From a bacterium (GTDB taxonomy: Bacteria > Desulfobacterota > JAPLJL01): a stretch of DNA of 64,000 nucleotides. Numbering within the stretch: position 1 is the stretch's first letter; each line of letters begins with the position of its first letter. Positions 51,188-58,498 of this stretch are shown one piece after another. The position numbers and the translations under genes were made by a program. The stretch covers positions 4,080-68,079 of the forward strand of contig JAQTNV010000015.1 of the NCBI GenBank assembly GCA_028713675.1, written 5' to 3'. A model generated the notes under the pieces. The model did not search any database and was not told where the DNA came from. It saw only the letters and a list, made by a program, of their open reading frames with translations.

Positions 51188-51649
51188 CTAGTAATCTAGC
51201 AAAACCCCAATGTTATCACCATAAGTGCCCGCCGCAACTGACTGCCCGGTAAATACCCTGCCATAGTCCGTATAGTTTTGGTTGGCACCATTACCGGTGC
51301 CGTTTACGGTCTGATATCCCCACATCGTTGTCCGCCCAGCATCCGTATAGAGGTTATAGCCTAAATAGTTAGTCCCCCCATCTGACATTCTCCTGGTTCC
51401 GGAAAAATGGTCTCCAGTACTAAGGGAAATCAAGTAAGCTGTACCGGTAGTGCAATTAACTGTCACCGTATTTGTACTGTCTGCATCAATACCAGTATAG
51501 GTGCCAAAGGCTATGTTGGTTGCTGAAACCGTGCACCCCGCGGCTACATTTGCGCTTACAGTAAAAGAGGAGGTCGCTTGTGCGGCGAATACTGTCCCCG
51601 CAAAAAGCAACGTTGATACCAAGCAGATTGCTGTCAATAATTTCTTCAT
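51188..51649 (-). CDS. Spore coat U (SCPU) domain fimbrial subunit, first gene of the fimbrial operon
   Basis: A 153-residue secreted subunit with signal peptide (about 1-22, ending VFA). The SCPU domain has VAAGCTVSATNIAFGTYTG, VNCTTGTAYLISLSTG and VAAGTYGDNIGVLLDY. AGGAGG precedes ATG 51649, and a perfect promoter lies about 115 bases upstream. As the promoter-proximal gene it probably encodes the major fimbrial subunit. Confidence 0.88.
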   Translation of the reverse strand: MKKLLTAICLVSTLLFAGTVFAAQATSSFTVSANVAAGCTVSATNIAFGTYTGIDADSTNTVTVNCTTGTAYLISLSTGDHFSGTRRMSDGGTNYLGYNLYTDAGRTTMWGYQTVNGTGNGANQNYTDYGRVFTGQSVAAGTYGDNIGVLLDY

Positions 51650-51762
51650 CTTTTTCTCCTCCTTTTTAACCTCGTTTAATAAGTTTTGCTTTTAAAAGCT
51701 GACGTCAACCAAAACCGAAGGACCTGGACCTTTAAACCACCATAAAGGTAATTAGTGAATTC

Positions 51763-51790
51763 ATTATATGATTGATCGATATATTGTCAA
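51763..51790 (-). promoter_or_regulatory. Consensus sigma-70 promoter of the fimbrial operon
   Basis: On the minus strand TTGACA (complement of 51785-51790) and TATAAT (complement of 51763-51768) are both perfect and 16 bases apart. The expected transcript start near 51756 leaves a leader of about 105 bases before ATG 51649. Confidence 0.8.
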
Positions 51791-51896
51791 GCAGATTTTG
51801 ATTATGTTAGCGGTACGATTTTTGATTTGATTTTAGGCAGGTGATTCATTTGCGATTAGCCTCCAATCATATAGTTAATCAAGACCCCCAGCCGAG

Positions 51897-52238
51897 CTAA
51901 GAGGCCGTCCAGGTTACTTTACCCTTCTCATCCAACAACTGCATACTGGGCCCGCTTTTGAACACGGCCAGCACGGCGCGGGGGTTGGCATTCTCGTCCT
52001 GCAGGCGCAGCATCGGCCCTTCTTTTCTCACTGCCAGCCGGACGCGGGCTTTGCCGTTCGTGTCGAACAGCACCACCCCCACGCGGTCTTCGATCATGGT
52101 CAGCGCGCCGCGGGTTTTGCCTTTCTGATCTACCACAAGGAAAGTACTGGCGGAAATCTGTTTCGTCCTGGCGGCTGACGTTTTCTTCAATTCAGTCAAT
52201 TCCCGCTCCAATTTTTCCAAACGCTCTTCAATAGTCAT
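51897..52238 (-). CDS. Hypothetical coiled-coil and beta-repeat protein (113 residues)
   Basis: No firm family. The N-terminal 22 residues (MTIEERLEKLERELTELKK) form a strong amphipathic helix, likely a coiled coil. The rest consists of short repeated beta units of about 25 residues with the core xxLVVDQKGKTRGALT / GVVLFDTNGKARVRLAV / LRLQDENANPRAVLAV / MQLLDEKGKVTW. Such units occur in proteins that form small beta-solenoid caps on a coiled coil. Cytoplasmic, no signal. It neighbours a nitroreductase gene on the same strand. Confidence 0.75.
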   Translation of the reverse strand: MTIEERLEKLERELTELKKTSAARTKQISASTFLVVDQKGKTRGALTMIEDRVGVVLFDTNGKARVRLAVRKEGPMLRLQDENANPRAVLAVFKSGPSMQLLDEKGKVTWTAS

Positions 52239-52258
52239 TTTTCTTCTCCTTTACCGCC

Positions 52259-53122
52259 TTATTTCCACACGGCGACAAGACGATTTTCTCCGGGAATCTC
52301 CAGATTTGCTTTCATTTCGGGCTGATCATTCCCGAAAAGCGCCCAGCTTCCCCGCCTTTCCTCGGCCCGGCACGCGATGTAGAAATGCGACATCGCGATG
52401 CCCATATCCACCAGCGAATAATCCATCCCGGATTTGATCTGCGCGGGTTTCAGCCCCCGTTTTTCCGCCAGCGGCGGGACGAGAACCGCGTAAACGGCAT
52501 CCTCGCGGACCACAAATCTCCAGGGCTGCAGATTGGCCCAGGAGGGGGCCACGCGCACGGCCTGGAATATTTTTTCCCAGCCGGAATATTTTCCGGGAAT
52601 ACTCGGCGGATGACCGTACTTTTCCGCGAAAAATATCTCCGGGATCGGCTTGCGTTTATAAAACCCGGCGGCGCGGCGGATCAGGCCTCCGACCGCGCTG
52701 TCCACCACGCCGGTGCTCTCGTACCCGAGCGGAGAGACCGCAACCATCCGCCAGGACGGTTCCAGTTTCAGCAGGGCGCGGATTTTTTTCTCGGCGAAAA
52801 AAGCCCCGATCCAGCAGGTCCCGAGGCCGAGGGAAGTCGCCTTCAGGATCACCTGCTCGCCCCGGTAGCCCGCTTCGATGAGAAAATGGGGCCTCTCCCG
52901 GGCCGCCAGGACAAAATACATCGGGGCATTGAAAACCTTGCCGCCCATGGTCTCCAGGTACCGCCTCATTATTTCGCCGTCCACTGGGATGGCTTTCACC
53001 TCGACATCCGCCAGGGTCTCGGGAACATAATTCATTACCTGGTCGGACTTCTCTTTTTCTACCGCCCGCTTCTCATACTTCCTCACGCTATACCTGCGCG
53101 CAATCGAGTTATACAACAGCAT
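52259..53122 (-). CDS. Nitroreductase family protein
   Basis: A 287-residue FMN-dependent nitroreductase-fold protein. The N-terminus LYNSIARRYSVRKYEKRAV has the SxRxY motif that binds FMN, and GLGTCWIGAFF is the typical central block. The second half has VAPSWANLQPWRFVV, which again resembles the family, so the chain may be an internally duplicated, two-lobed form. Start ATG 53122 was chosen over 53152 because AGGAG lies eight bases upstream. Substrate unknown. Confidence 0.85.
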   Translation of the reverse strand: MLLYNSIARRYSVRKYEKRAVEKEKSDQVMNYVPETLADVEVKAIPVDGEIMRRYLETMGGKVFNAPMYFVLAARERPHFLIEAGYRGEQVILKATSLGLGTCWIGAFFAEKKIRALLKLEPSWRMVAVSPLGYESTGVVDSAVGGLIRRAAGFYKRKPIPEIFFAEKYGHPPSIPGKYSGWEKIFQAVRVAPSWANLQPWRFVVREDAVYAVLVPPLAEKRGLKPAQIKSGMDYSLVDMGIAMSHFYIACRAEERRGSWALFGNDQPEMKANLEIPGENRLVAVWK

Positions 53123-53330
53123 CTCGTTTCTCCTGTCATTAGTTCCGTTCATAAAACCATCCCGGGATCAATGCCTGACCGCAGATCATGGCCGCCGTTT
53201 TTTCAGCTATCAGATCCCTGGTTTAAAAGATTTCTTGACAATCGGTTCTCAACCCAATTAATCTTCATATAAGCATAAAAAAGCCGAAAAAGTAAATGTC
53301 GTCCGGAATTCTCTGGGGAGATATAAATTT

Positions 53331-54659
53331 ATGAAAAGATTACCGGGATTAGGATCTAACATCAGCCGCCGAGATTTCCTGAGAATATCCCTGGCCGCCT
53401 CGGCGGCTTCCGTTGCCTGCCCCGCGTTCCTCACCGGCTGCGGAACCGAAGAAACCAAGAAATTGTATGTGATGAATACCACTCAAACCCAGGCCCACCT
53501 CAAGCTGGTCGAGTTCTATTCCCAGAAGGCCATTTTCGGCCCTCCCGCCTGCCAGGAGCTCCTCGACCTGGTGGTTCATCTTTACACCCCGGAAGAGGCG
53601 GAAATTGTTCAATATCTTCCCCTTATTTACGGGTTGACCGCCAGCGAAACAGCCAATGTGTCGGGTAAGCCCCTGGAAGAGGTCCAGGCTATCCTGACCA
53701 GTCTGGCGGAGGGCAAAAGGGCTGTAATCGTCCTGGGAGAAGGGGATATCATCAACCTGGGCCGTTACATGATTGGCAATGACCCGGAATCCTCCCCGGC
53801 CTTTGCCGCGCCCAAGGAACCCCTGCGATATGGGCTCTGGCCGATCGTGCCGGGAACATTTGAAATGATCCTGATGAGCGGCCAGGATGATGAATGGCAC
53901 CGCCGATACGGGGAGCTTGCCGAAAAACTTTATAACACCGGTTATATCGCCGGTCTCCTGGACAATCCCATCAATGTTGTCCGGTACATCCCGGTCTATA
54001 AAACCATCAAATCTTCCCCCATGGCCCTCCCTTCCGACCTTTTAACCGAGCTGATCAGGGAAAATTCCAGCTTCGCCGTGGGCTTCTGCGCCTGCCGCCA
54101 GTCCACCGGCTATTCCGGTCACGACTGCGGCCTCCCCCGCGAGACCGACATGTCCACCGGGGCCCTGGCGGACTTCTTAGTCGCCCGGAATATCCAGCGC
54201 CGGATCGACCGTTCCGAAGCGCTGGACATAAAAATGCAGGCCAACGCCGCCGGGCTGGCTACTTTTACGATCAATGCCGATTTCGGCAAGCCCAACTACA
54301 CCTGTTCCTGCTGCAAGTGCTGCTGCATCGTCCTCAGGTCCATTACTCAGTTCGGAGCCCCCGGCCTGATCGCTCCTCCCCATTTCCGTCCCCAGCGGGA
54401 TCTAGATGCCTGCGTCCACTGCCTCCGCTGCCAGGAAAAATGCTTGATGGATGCCCACGTCTATCAGGGTGACGGTGTCTGGCAATACCGCGCGGAGCGC
54501 TGCATCGGCTGCGGGGTCTGCGCTTCGGTCTGCCCGAAAAATGCAATTACTATGGAAGCGGTCCCGAATTATGTCCCTCCGCCTCCGACTTATATGAACA
54601 TGGCCATGCAGATTGCCCCACATTACGCCAAGCATCTGAAGCAATTTACCGGGACCTGA
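53331..54659 (+). CDS. Tat-exported iron-sulfur lipoprotein with two ferredoxin clusters
   Basis: A 442-residue product with a twin-arginine signal (SRRDFLRIS, R13-R14) and lipobox LTGCG (C37). The C-terminus has a bacterial-type ferredoxin domain: CVHCLRCQEKC and CIGCGVCASVCP. In between lie unusual cysteine-rich stretches, FCACRQSTGYSGHDCGLP and CSCCKCCC, which may bind further clusters. The N-terminal region (to about 260) has no recognised domain. Likely an envelope electron-transfer protein; partner unknown. It ends with a repeat array and a terminator. Confidence 0.85.
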   Translation: MKRLPGLGSNISRRDFLRISLAASAASVACPAFLTGCGTEETKKLYVMNTTQTQAHLKLVEFYSQKAIFGPPACQELLDLVVHLYTPEEAEIVQYLPLIYGLTASETANVSGKPLEEVQAILTSLAEGKRAVIVLGEGDIINLGRYMIGNDPESSPAFAAPKEPLRYGLWPIVPGTFEMILMSGQDDEWHRRYGELAEKLYNTGYIAGLLDNPINVVRYIPVYKTIKSSPMALPSDLLTELIRENSSFAVGFCACRQSTGYSGHDCGLPRETDMSTGALADFLVARNIQRRIDRSEALDIKMQANAAGLATFTINADFGKPNYTCSCCKCCCIVLRSITQFGAPGLIAPPHFRPQRDLDACVHCLRCQEKCLMDAHVYQGDGVWQYRAERCIGCGVCASVCPKNAITMEAVPNYVPPPPTYMNMAMQIAPHYAKHLKQFTGT

Positions 54660-54665
54660 AAACAT

Positions 54666-54749
54666 AAGCAGTAAGCAGTAGACAGTAAGTAGCAAAACAA
54701 GTAACAAGTAACAAGCAACAAGTAGCAGGTAACAGATAACAGGTTAAAG
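54666..54749. repeat. Twelve-unit heptamer array after the Tat Fe-S protein gene
   Basis: Twelve 7-base units in exact register, including AAGCAGT, AAGCAGT, AGACAGT, then GTAACAA, GTAACAA, GCAACAA, GTAGCAG, GTAACAG, ATAACAG. It starts six bases after the stop codon at 54659 and is purine-rich on that strand. Confidence 0.92.
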
Positions 54750-54778
54750 ACCGGGCATGATGTCCGGTCTTTTGTTTT
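54746..54778 (+). terminator. Rho-independent terminator of the Tat Fe-S protein gene
   Basis: AAAGACCGG (54746-54754) and CCGGTCTTT (54764-54772) form a 9-bp stem with a 9-base loop, followed by TGTTTT. It overlaps the last unit of the heptamer array. Confidence 0.85.
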
Positions 54779-54970
54779 CCTGAAGGCCAGCGGATAAGCA
54801 CTAGGCACCTAAGAGTTAAACCCGAAAAATGCAGTTAGTATTTTAGAATATTATGTAGTTGTCCGATTTATCGGGCGATTTTGAAAACAGCCGATGAATC
54901 GGCAGACTACAAAAAAATACGTCCGCGAAGGACGAAAGAACGGATTCAATCACATTTTTCGGGTTAAAAG

Positions 54971-55134
54971 CGAGATTGCTTCGCTGCCGCTCGCAATGGC
55001 AACCCAAAGGAATAAATCGAGATTCTTCCCTCGACCATTCTCGGGACAAGTCGCCAGAGGCTCAGAATGACAGATTTAAGCGGCGGTCGTAAAAGCGGGA
55101 TTCTTCTCCCGCCGGCGGCGGGATCAGAATGACA
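54971..55134. repeat. Inverted TGTCATTCTGAG/CATTGCGAGCG-type repeats
   Basis: The minus strand reads TGTCATTCTGAGCCTCTGGCG (55073-55053), TGTCATTCTGATCCCGCCG and CCATTGCGAGCGGCAGCGAA. These are dispersed intergenic elements of the family seen at 12143 and 44146. Confidence 0.7.
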
Positions 55135-55208
55135 TATTAAAACTGCGGTCGGCGGCTTGGGCAGCGGAGCGTCAGCGAAGTTGACTCGGCGGTCCGCGGT
55201 CGTTTCAA

Positions 55209-56609
55209 CTACTTCGATTCCAACAATTCAAAGAGCCTAAGGGCGCTGTCTGCCGCAAGTTCACCGCCGATGCCGTGCATCCCGGAGTCCGCGCTGCAGT
55301 GGTAGAGGTTCTTCACGCAGGGATCGGTCAGGAACGGGCGATCCGGGCCGACCTGGCCGACTTTCTGGGCGATCCCGATGACGTTGCCCCCCTCGCCGAA
55401 CATGTTGTCGATCTCCCGGCTGGTGGTGAAACTCGTCCACATAATGTGTTTCTCGATGCCGGGATAGGCGATCTTGACCGCGTTGAACATGGAGTTTTCC
55501 AGCTTCTTGAACCAGGCGCTGTCCGGCTTTTCCGGCATCGGGTGCGTGCCGCCGCCGGCGATGATGAGCTGGCGCCCCTCCGGGCAGGCGGTCGGGTCCA
55601 GATTGGAAATCACCGGGCACATCACGTCGGTCAGGACGTCGGCAATGATGCCGTCCCGGCGCTCCTGCTCCAGAACGCTGAGGTCGTCCCGGGAGATGAA
55701 CATCACCATCTTCTCATCGGAAACTGGCTGTTTCAGGGCGATCCTCATCATCGAGACGCATTTGGAGTATTCATATTTGTCCAGGCGCGCGAGCACCTCG
55801 GAGCGATAATGCTCCCGGCCCACCAGGAAATTGACCGTAGGCTTGTTGCCGGCATTGGAGATCACGATATCGGCGTCGACCTTTTTCCCATTTTCGAGGA
55901 TGATCCCCCGGGCCCGGCCGTTTTCCACCGCGATGCTCTTGATTGGCGTGCTGAGGAAAACCTGACCGCCGTCGGTCTTGATGCTTTTGACATAGGCCTC
56001 GGGAACGCTGCCGGTGCCGCCGATGGGATAGCCGGTGGCCTTGTTCATGAGCATCTGCTTGGAGCAGAGGGCGTACTCGCCGACCGGGGTTTCCTGATCC
56101 GAAATGACGAAAAAGATGCCGGACAGAAGGCCGAAAACCGCGCGCACGGTCTCGTTTTTCGTGTACTCCTGCATCAGGGAATATACGCTCCGCTTGTCCC
56201 AGGCATCGTATTCTTCCGGCGGGATGCTCATGGCCTTGCCATAGAACTCCAGGATCTTACCGACCTCATCGGGAGGCAGGTTGAGTCCCTCTATATCCTT
56301 GGGGAAGCGAACCCGCTTGCCCTTGAAGTTGATGGTCGGCGCGGGCCGGGCGGCATAACTCCACTGCACCCAATCAGGCCGTCCGACCATACGCAGTACC
56401 TGCCCCAGGTTGCCCTTGTCGCAGTTGGCGATCAAGTGGCACCCGATATCAATTTTAAAGCCGTCTTTTTCGTAAGAAGCAAAACGCCCACCAATCAGCT
56501 TGTTTCTTTCATATAGAGAAACCTCATAAGACCCGGTGTGCGCCAGGAGCGCACCTACGGCCGATCCGCCGATTCCGCTGCCGATAATTACCACTCTCTT
56601 TTTGCTCAT
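55209..56609 (-). CDS. Phytoene desaturase-like FAD-dependent oxidoreductase
   Basis: A 466-residue NAD(P)/FAD-binding oxidoreductase of the CrtI/amine oxidase superfamily. The dinucleotide-binding motif VVIIGSGIGGSAVGALLA is at residues 5-22, followed by LIGGRFASYEKDGFKIDIG. The C-terminus has NLYHCSADSGMHGIGGELAADSA, the FAD-binding end motif. It may be a carotenoid or quinone-related desaturase/isomerase, but the substrate is not clear and no other carotenoid gene is present. GGGAGGGG lies before ATG 56609. Confidence 0.88.
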   Translation of the reverse strand: MSKKRVVIIGSGIGGSAVGALLAHTGSYEVSLYERNKLIGGRFASYEKDGFKIDIGCHLIANCDKGNLGQVLRMVGRPDWVQWSYAARPAPTINFKGKRVRFPKDIEGLNLPPDEVGKILEFYGKAMSIPPEEYDAWDKRSVYSLMQEYTKNETVRAVFGLLSGIFFVISDQETPVGEYALCSKQMLMNKATGYPIGGTGSVPEAYVKSIKTDGGQVFLSTPIKSIAVENGRARGIILENGKKVDADIVISNAGNKPTVNFLVGREHYRSEVLARLDKYEYSKCVSMMRIALKQPVSDEKMVMFISRDDLSVLEQERRDGIIADVLTDVMCPVISNLDPTACPEGRQLIIAGGGTHPMPEKPDSAWFKKLENSMFNAVKIAYPGIEKHIMWTSFTTSREIDNMFGEGGNVIGIAQKVGQVGPDRPFLTDPCVKNLYHCSADSGMHGIGGELAADSALRLFELLESK

Positions 56610-56668
56610 ATGTGCTTTCCCCTCCCGTTAAGTTTAATGATATTTTTTTCGGGGTCATTATAGCATTT

Positions 56669-56760
56669 GCGTCTATTGAGTCCATGAATCGCATGGGGCA
56701 TAGAACATGGGGCATAAAGCATGGGGCACAGAGCATGGGGCATGGGGCATGGAATATGGA
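56669..56760. repeat. Nonamer fragment plus ten-unit heptamer array
   Basis: 56669-56686 has nonamer units GCGTCTATT and GAGTCCATG. 56691-56760 has ten heptamers in exact register: GCATGGG, GCATAGA, ACATGGG, GCATAAA, GCATGGG, GCACAGA, GCATGGG, GCATGGG, GCATGGA, ATATGGA. It sits between divergent genes, upstream of both. Confidence 0.92.
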
Positions 56761-56783
56761 AAGAAACATCGCCGGGGATTAAG

Positions 56784-57347
56784 ATGGAAATGAAAATGGA
56801 ATTCAACGGGATTGAATACGAGGTTTCCTACCGCCGGGTCAGATATGCCCGGGTAGAGCTTAAGACCGGAAAGCTCTTTCTGGTTCTGCCCCCCGGGAAC
56901 GACCCCCAGGCCCTTCTGGAAAAACACAAAAACTGGATCTCCAAGAAAAAGAAATTCTTTGAAGAGTGCAGGAGTGATTCCGCCGGCAAACAGATTTCCA
57001 TCCGAACCGAAGCGGAGTTCAGGGGGCTGGTCTTGTCCCTGGTTTCCCGGTTCGCCCTGGAGTTGGGGGTAACGGTAAACAAGGTTTCCTTCCGGAAGAT
57101 GAAAACCAAATGGGGAGCCTGCTTTCCGGCGAAAAGGAACATCACTTTTAATTCCACCGTCAGGTATCTTCCCGACCGTCTCCTGGAATATATCGTCTTC
57201 CATGAGGTCGCCCATCTCTGGGAGAGAAATCACAACCGGAGATTCTGGAATTTAATCGCGGAGAAGTTCAACGACTACCGGGGATTTAAAAAGGAACTTG
57301 CTTCATATCTGTTTAGAATTAGGGAGCATGACGCAGAGGGCAAATAG
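56784..57347 (+). CDS. YgjP-type metal-dependent hydrolase (M48-like metalloprotease)
   Basis: A 187-residue protein of the YgjP/UPF0056-like DUF45 family of zinc metalloproteases. The catalytic motif is HEVAHLWERNHNRRFW (HExxH with a downstream third ligand). The segments FRKMKTKWGACFPAKRNITF and STVRYLPDRLLEYIVF are the family hallmarks. The start ATG 56784 was chosen because the frame upstream (to 56721) is heptamer-repeat sequence; GGGGAT lies about seven bases before it. Substrate unknown. Confidence 0.9.
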   Translation: MEMKMEFNGIEYEVSYRRVRYARVELKTGKLFLVLPPGNDPQALLEKHKNWISKKKKFFEECRSDSAGKQISIRTEAEFRGLVLSLVSRFALELGVTVNKVSFRKMKTKWGACFPAKRNITFNSTVRYLPDRLLEYIVFHEVAHLWERNHNRRFWNLIAEKFNDYRGFKKELASYLFRIREHDAEGK

Positions 57348-57353
57348 CAAACC

Positions 57354-57398
57354 GTTCATGGAGTCCATTGTGTCTATTGAGTCCATTACGTTTATAAT
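57354..57398. repeat. Nonamer array supplying the promoter -10 of the next gene
   Basis: Five 9-base units in register: GTTCATGGA, GTCCATTGT, GTCTATTGA, GTCCATTAC, GTTTATAAT. The last unit contains TATAAT (57393-57398), seven bases before the next start codon. Same family as 7570 and 42428. Confidence 0.85.
57368..57398 (+). promoter_or_regulatory. Candidate promoter for a leaderless transcript
   Basis: TTGTGT (57368-57373) and perfect TATAAT (57393-57398), spacer 19. The start of transcription would fall at about 57405, exactly the ATG, implying a leaderless mRNA. No Shine-Dalgarno precedes the gene, which agrees. Confidence 0.5.
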
Positions 57399-57404
57399 GT
57401 CCGC

Positions 57405-58430
57405 ATGAAAGTACACATTTTGGGCCTGCCCCAGGCCGGACAGCAGGAGTTTTTCAGTCTCTTAACCGGCGTCAAGCTCGACCTGATCCGTCTGAAACCC
57501 CTGGAGATACATCCGGGGGTGTGCGAGGTAAAAGACCCCCGCATCCAGAAGCTCTCGGAAATGTACCGGCCGAAAAAAACGACCTACGCCCGGATCGAAT
57601 ATTTTCTTCTGCCGGATTTTGCCTCCACCGGGCCGGCGAAAGCCCTGATTTTCAGCGAATTGAGAAAAACCGACGAGATTTGCTGGGTGGCGCGGTCGGA
57701 AAACGCCCAGGCCGAGATCGCGGATTTCGTCTCGGAAATGATCCTCAACGACCTGGCCGTCACGGAAAAGCGGCTCGAAACCATCAAACTGGAACAACGC
57801 CGGAAATTCCTAGAAGCGAAAGAAAAAGAAAAAGCCCTGATGGATTTATGTAAAAAAGAACTGGAAAACGAAACCCCTCTCCGGCAAATCACCTTCAACC
57901 CTGAGGATTTGAAAACCATCCGCGGTCTTAATTTCCTGACCCTGAAACCCTGGGTTTTCGTGATCAACGTGCCGGAAGACCAGCTGGCCGATGATTCTTC
58001 CGCCCGGAAGATCAGCGAAAAATACGGTTATCCATGCCTTCAGGTCAGCGCCGGCCTGGAAGAAGAAATCAGCCGGTTGAGCGAATCCGAGCGGAAGGAA
58101 TTCATGAAAGAGATGGGCATCTCCGAACCGGCATTGCACCAGATGACCCGCCTCGTTTTTGAGGGCCTGGGCCTGATCTCCTTCTTCACCGTGGGACAAG
58201 ATGAAGTGCGCGCCTGGCCGATCCGGAAAAACTCCCACGCCCCCGAAGCGGGGGGAGCCGTCCATTCAGATATCGAAAAAGGCTTTATCCGGGCGGAGCT
58301 GATCAAGTACCAGGACCTGGTCACGCTCGGAACGGAAGCCAAGGTGAAAGAAGCGGGCAAATTTTCCCTGAAAGGCAAGGATTATCTCGTTGAAGATGGA
58401 GATGTGTTGAATTTCAGATTCAACACATAA
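57405..58430 (+). CDS. Degenerate YchF/OLA1-like protein without a nucleotide-binding P-loop
   Basis: A 341-residue relative of the universal GTPase/ATPase YchF. The C-terminal TGS-like domain matches YchF closely (FFTVGQDEVRAWPIRKNSHA, DIEKGFIRAELIKYQDLV, KEAGKFSLKGKDYLVEDGDV). In the N-terminal region the order VKDPRIQKLSEMYRPKK and KPWVFVINVPE is kept, but the P-loop reads GLPQAGQQEFF in place of GLPNVGKST and the Walker B/DxxG segment is LLPDFA. It therefore probably does not bind or hydrolyse nucleotide. Function unknown; possibly ribosome-linked as YchF is. No ribosome site; a -10 hexamer directly precedes the ATG. Confidence 0.85.
   Translation: MKVHILGLPQAGQQEFFSLLTGVKLDLIRLKPLEIHPGVCEVKDPRIQKLSEMYRPKKTTYARIEYFLLPDFASTGPAKALIFSELRKTDEICWVARSENAQAEIADFVSEMILNDLAVTEKRLETIKLEQRRKFLEAKEKEKALMDLCKKELENETPLRQITFNPEDLKTIRGLNFLTLKPWVFVINVPEDQLADDSSARKISEKYGYPCLQVSAGLEEEISRLSESERKEFMKEMGISEPALHQMTRLVFEGLGLISFFTVGQDEVRAWPIRKNSHAPEAGGAVHSDIEKGFIRAELIKYQDLVTLGTEAKVKEAGKFSLKGKDYLVEDGDVLNFRFNT
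58404..58426 (+). promoter_or_regulatory. Perfect hairpin overlapping the end of the YchF-like gene
   Basis: GTGTTGAAT (58404-58412) and ATTCAACAC (58418-58426) form a 9-bp stem with a 5-base loop just before the stop codon. No T-run follows. It may stabilise the 3' end of the mRNA. Confidence 0.4.
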
Positions 58431-58435
58431 AACAA

Positions 58436-58470
58436 GGTCATGGGTGATAGGTTATGGTTAAGAGATAAGA
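58436..58470. repeat. Five-unit heptamer array after the YchF-like gene
   Basis: GGTCATG, GGTGATA, GGTTATG, GTTAAGA, GATAAGA in register, starting five bases after the stop codon. Confidence 0.8.
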
Positions 58471-58498
58471 AATGGCTACAGACCGCTGACCGCGTATC

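Larger units (their letters stand above)
54660..55208. other. Repeat-rich intergenic region of about 550 bases
   Basis: No gene is supported. It holds a 12-unit heptamer array (54666-54749), a terminator (54746-54772), an AT-rich stretch to about 54950, and several inverted copies of the TGTCATTCTGAG and CATTGCGAGCG families (54971-55134). Short ORFs here lie in repeats. Confidence 0.7.

Noticed and set aside
45679-51900. Genomic island integrated at ssrA with att repeats
   Set aside because: I could find no second copy of the tmRNA 3' end sequence and no integrase gene in the window.
56721-57347. A 208-residue YgjP-type protein starting at 56721
   Set aside because: The first 21 residues are encoded largely by the heptamer array; ATG 56784 is preferred.
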